This document shows, piece by piece, positions 62,901 through 64,000 of a DNA stretch of 64,000 bases. Origin of the DNA: Lagopus muta. Taxonomy: Eukaryota; Chordata; Aves; Galliformes; Phasianidae. The notes under the pieces are model-generated. The model worked only from the letters and a program-made list of their open reading frames with translations, was not told the DNA's origin and ran no database searches. Both the position numbers and the translations under genes were made by a program. The DNA lies in NCBI RefSeq assembly GCF_023343835.1, contig NC_064438.1, positions 19,240,077 to 19,304,076 on the forward strand, given 5' to 3'. How positions within the stretch are numbered: position 1 is the first letter of the stretch; each line of letters opens with the position of its first letter.

Positions 62901-64000
62901 GCTGTATTCTTGTTATGGGAGTCATGAGTTGCTTAGCATAATCTGCCTTCATTTGAAATATCCCCTTATGTCTGGGGATACGTGTTGGAGTCAGATTCAC
63001 ATGAGGGCTAACCACAAGTGGAGTTCACTTAGGAACCTTCCAATTTGCCACGTTTGAGAGGCAAAACCTTCAGAGGAGCACCATGGCTTTGTGGCTTGTC
63101 GGAGTTGTGGGTTCCTGCAGGAGTTCATGACTTCTGTGTCTGTCCTTGAGGGTGGCTGGATGCTAGAGATGGCTTTGCTCTTACAGAAGTTCTCTCTGAC
63201 TCAGTGGCTGCAGGACAGCTGATACTGGCTGTGGCCTCCCAGCTTTCATATGCAGTTGCTAGCACACAGCTAGGTTCCTGTAGTAGTTTAGTAATTGTGA
63301 GCTGTGAAGTTACAGTCTTTATTCAGAGTTAGAGCCTCCTTACAAAGAAATGCATTTTGTTGGAGCTTGTTCTCTTTGTGTTAAATGACAGAGCAGTTTA
63401 TGATCACAACCTTGTTTGTCAGTTAAGGCAAAGCTTAGCTGACCTGTCACTTTCTGTGAGGAAACTGATTGTGCCTTTGTATCTCTTACTTTAGGAAGTA
63501 GGGAGTAGTGGAACAATTCAACTTGACTGCAGTGTCCCTGTTGCTAAAGCTCTTTCTCACTCCCAATCTGTTTTTGTAGGTGAGGATCGCATTGACATCC
63601 TGTCTGAAATTTGGGATCACTACTTCACTGAGACTCTTCCTACACTCCAGGCAATATTCTATCCAGTACAGGTAATCTTAATTAACATCATGACAATTCT
63701 GCTAACAGTACAGGGAAATGTCTGTTTTGGAAGAAGCGGCTAGTGGCTAAGCAGGTCTCAAAACCTTGGAGCTAAATCTTAGAGGAAGTAGCATTTGCCC
63801 AGACCCAGATCAGCATTCATTTTTAAGGACTACTAAAATCTACTGGGCAAGTACAGTCTTCTGAGCTCTTATTTCCCACTGTCTACCCTGTCTGTGCCTA
63901 GCTAAGCTTGTATCTCTAAATTATTGGATTACTTGTCTAGATTGAAGCTCTGGACTGTTTGCTGAAAGTAGGTTTGTCTGTTTCTAAATATTTGGAACTC
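35520..64000 (+). CDS. PRR5L: PRR5L (Protor-2), 5' part of gene, runs off the right edge
   Basis: Coding exons 46829-46998, 48308-48388, 51775-51823, 60384-60441 and 63580-63671 join in frame to give residues 1-150. The human protein is about 368 residues as I recall, so the C-terminal part lies beyond the window. The product matches PRR5L rather than its paralogue PRR5: [46 protein letters not shown] and [14 protein letters not shown] are diagnostic. The folded part from about residue 57 is the HbrB-like domain. As known for the family, PRR5L binds Rictor as an accessory subunit of mTORC2, and is also linked to PKC-delta phosphorylation and ZFP36-dependent mRNA decay. Four introns between coding exons are 1309, 3386, 8560 and 3138 bases; the last but one contains a young CR1, and the last starts with GC instead of GT. 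The gene start within the CpG island is approximate. Confidence 0.93.
37646..37726 (+). other. PRR5L: Candidate PRR5L non-coding exon 2
   Basis: An 81-base segment bounded by a good acceptor (ATTATTTTCTTGCAG) and a good donor (ATCGCAG|GTAACA). It contains an ATG with an open frame (starting [16 protein letters not shown]). If spliced to 46725 this frame would stop after seven more codons, so it would act as a uORF rather than a longer N terminus. It rests on splice signals alone; a chance pair of sites is possible. Confidence 0.35.
38562..38600 (+). repeat. Poly(T) tract, 39 T
   Basis: An uninterrupted T run in PRR5L intron 1, ending in AAATGG. No attached retroelement body is recognised. 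Confidence 0.9.
40586..40611 (+). repeat. Canonical G-quadruplex motif
   Basis: Five G-runs of 4, 3, 3, 5 and 4 with loops of 1, 1, 2 and 3 bases on the sense strand of PRR5L intron 1. It lies in a locally GC-rich patch (about 40540-40700). Confidence 0.75.
44750..45155 (+). mobile_element. CR1 LINE, old 5'-truncated copy
   Basis: About 400 bases of the CR1 3' part, plus orientation. Recognisable pieces in order are GGTCTGGAGCACAGGCCTTA, GAGGAGTGGCTGAG, GAAGAAGAGGCTCAAGAG, GACACTGGGATGGGCTGCCC, AGGGAAGTGGTGGAGTTGC, GTGTTCAAGAAGCATTTAGA and TTGGTGATTCTATG at the end. It is much more diverged than the copy at 51950-53012 and retains no useful reading frame. Confidence 0.85.
46725..46828 (+). 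promoter_or_regulatory. PRR5L: PRR5L 5' UTR of first coding exon, with uORF
   Basis: The exon begins after acceptor CACTTTCATTGCAG (AG at 46723-46724). Before the main ATG it contains a uORF at 46754-46801: 15 codons ([15 protein letters not shown]) and TGA, in the same frame as the main ORF, immediately followed by TAA. The uORF ATG has a weak context. It ends 27 bases before the main ATG, which may allow some reinitiation. An alternative acceptor near 46626 (TTTTTCAG) cannot be excluded. Confidence 0.6.
46829..46998 (+). CDS. PRR5L: PRR5L coding exon 1 (residues 1-56 and part of 57)
   Basis: 170 bases from ATG to donor AACAG|GTGAGC. The first 17 residues ([17 protein letters not shown]) align loosely with the human N terminus. 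From Met18 (46880) the match becomes tight: [39 protein letters not shown]. The first ATG has a poor context (CCTATGA). Met18 has a good one (AAGATGG), so translation may start at either. I report the upstream one because the aligned N terminus suggests it is retained in other vertebrates. Confidence 0.94.
48308..48388 (+). CDS. PRR5L: PRR5L coding exon 2
   Basis: 81 bases. One base completes Ser57, then [20 protein letters not shown] and TLNEAI (58-83), then two bases of Arg84. Acceptor TTTTTTTGACAG and donor ATCAG|GTAAGT. This is the start of the HbrB-like domain shared by PRR5 and PRR5L. The VINVFKGGG stretch separates PRR5L from PRR5, where the corresponding region differs. Confidence 0.95.
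48539..48560 (+). repeat. Poly(T) tract in PRR5L intron
   Basis: About 22 T residues with no associated element body. Confidence 0.8.
50905..50933 (+). repeat. Poly(A) tract, 29 A
   Basis: An uninterrupted A run in the intron upstream of the exon at 51775. No recognisable retrocopy precedes it: the sequence to its left has no gene-like or LINE-like content. Confidence 0.85.
51775..51823 (+). CDS. PRR5L: PRR5L coding exon 3 (49 bases)
   Basis: A short exon missed by ORF scans. One base completes Arg84, then [16 protein letters not shown] (85-100). Acceptor CCTTCTGTCTACAG and donor TTTCAG|GTATTA. The residues match the conserved core of the HbrB-like domain almost exactly. Confidence 0.95.
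51950..53012 (+). mobile_element. CR1 LINE, relatively young 5'-truncated copy
   Basis: About 1.06 kb of the 3' part of a CR1 non-LTR retrotransposon, sense to PRR5L and starting about 125 bases after the exon 3 donor. It ends in the typical CR1 3' terminus (GGAGGTCCCTTCCAACCC, then ATTCTGTGATTCTGTGA). There is no poly(A), as expected for CR1. The left edge is approximate. Long open reading and low visible decay show it is far younger than the copies at 17.7 kb and 44.7 kb. Confidence 0.93.
51953..52834 (+). pseudogene. CR1 ORF2 remnant: C-terminal reverse transcriptase and tail
   Basis: An open frame of 293 codons within the CR1 copy, lacking the endonuclease and the N-terminal half of the reverse transcriptase. 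Residues 29-40 ([12 protein letters not shown]) are the RT motif before the catalytic site, and FADD at residues 60-63 is the catalytic box (F/YADD). [19 protein letters not shown] and the following thumb-like region are typical of CR1. The frame ends at TGA near 52832 because of an apparent one-base loss in GTGAGGTGACGG. Beyond it, the CR1 C-terminal frame continues in another phase to a TAG near 52930. It is inactive. Confidence 0.88.
53013..60383 (+). other. PRR5L intron, distal part after CR1
   Basis: No exon or repeat body is recognised over 7.4 kb. A run of ten G lies at 53894-53903, a mixed G/T-run stretch at about 54810-54846 and 19 A residues at 60297-60315. A 119-codon plus frame at 57580-57939 overlaps another frame in a second phase and has no domain, so I treat it as chance. 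Confidence 0.65.
60384..60441 (+). CDS. PRR5L: PRR5L coding exon 4, followed by a GC donor
   Basis: 58 bases encoding [19 protein letters not shown] (101-119) and the first base of Gly120. The acceptor is TTTTCTTTTGGCAG. The intron begins GCAAGT (60442-60447), so the junction is GAAG|GCAAGT. Using the GT five bases further on would add four bases and shift the frame into an immediate TGA in the next exon, so the GC site is required by the protein. Confidence 0.93.
60442..63579 (+). other. PRR5L GC-AG intron
   Basis: A 3138-base intron with GCAAGT donor and TTTTTGTAG acceptor. It contains a 19-C run plus four more C at 61709-61732. No exon or mobile element is recognised. Confidence 0.85.
61709..61732 (+). 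repeat. Poly(C) tract (G-quadruplex prone on minus strand)
   Basis: Nineteen consecutive C residues, one T, then four C. The template strand is G-rich and can fold into quadruplexes in many registers. The length is likely to vary between individuals and between sequencing methods. Confidence 0.85.
63580..63671 (+). CDS. PRR5L: PRR5L coding exon 5
   Basis: 92 bases. Two bases complete Gly120, then [20 protein letters not shown] and [10 protein letters not shown] (121-150), ending in phase 0 at donor TACAG|GTAATC. The [15 protein letters not shown] block is nearly invariant in PRR5L and close to PRR5. This is the last coding exon in the window. Confidence 0.95.
63672..64000 (+). other. PRR5L intron after coding exon 5 (cut by window edge)
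   Basis: Begins GTAATC. No further exon is seen before the end of the window. The next exon is expected to continue the HbrB-like domain beyond PVQ. Confidence 0.8.

Noticed and set aside
1-64000. CRISPR arrays, bacterial operons, tRNA/rRNA genes or an exogenous mobile system
   Set aside because: No regular spaced repeats, ribosome binding sites or tRNA-like folds were seen. All positive evidence is for an avian nuclear locus with spliced genes.

Overview
The window is vertebrate nuclear DNA from a bird, most likely a galliform such as chicken. The evidence is three loci of CR1 LINE sequence, the absence of Alu-, B1- or L1-like repeats, compact introns, sharply GC-rich CpG-island promoters and two spliced genes whose products closely match known vertebrate proteins. 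There is no operon, phage, plasmid or CRISPR content. Most open reading frames in the window are chance frames in introns, intergenic DNA or CpG islands.

Layout. Positions 1-5290 are intergenic DNA plus the probable COMMD9 3' UTR. COMMD9 lies on the minus strand at 5291-11153, with six coding exons resolved to the base and a 199-codon product. Its CpG-island promoter is at about 11150-11260. Positions 11.3-35.0 kb are an intergenic desert with old CR1 pieces, simple repeats, several short inverted repeats and a 32-base exact direct repeat. A second CpG island at about 35.0-36.1 kb is the likely PRR5L promoter. PRR5L runs on the plus strand from there to beyond the right edge. I place a non-coding first exon (donor at 35668), a possible second non-coding exon (37646-37726) and five coding exons (46829-63671) that give the first 150 residues. 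The remaining exons lie outside the window. From recall of the human locus, COMMD9 and PRR5L are also divergent neighbours there, close to TRAF6 and the RAG genes.

The two genes are not known to act in one pathway. COMMD9 is a subunit of the COMMD/CCDC22/CCDC93 (CCC) endosomal recycling complex. PRR5L (Protor-2) is a Rictor-binding accessory subunit of mTORC2.

Points most worth a second look: (1) the PRR5L intron after residue 120 uses a GC-AG donor forced by the reading frame; (2) three dispersed copies of a repeat family of about 215-265 bp that I cannot name, each with a TATA-like ATTTAAG and a downstream splice-donor-like GGTRAG; (3) an exact 32-base direct repeat 1.67 kb apart in otherwise dissimilar sequence; (4) a short in-frame uORF and a weak-context first AUG in PRR5L, with a better-context second Met; (5) a relatively fresh sense-strand CR1 insertion about 125 bases after a PRR5L exon. 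I found no convincing undescribed system.
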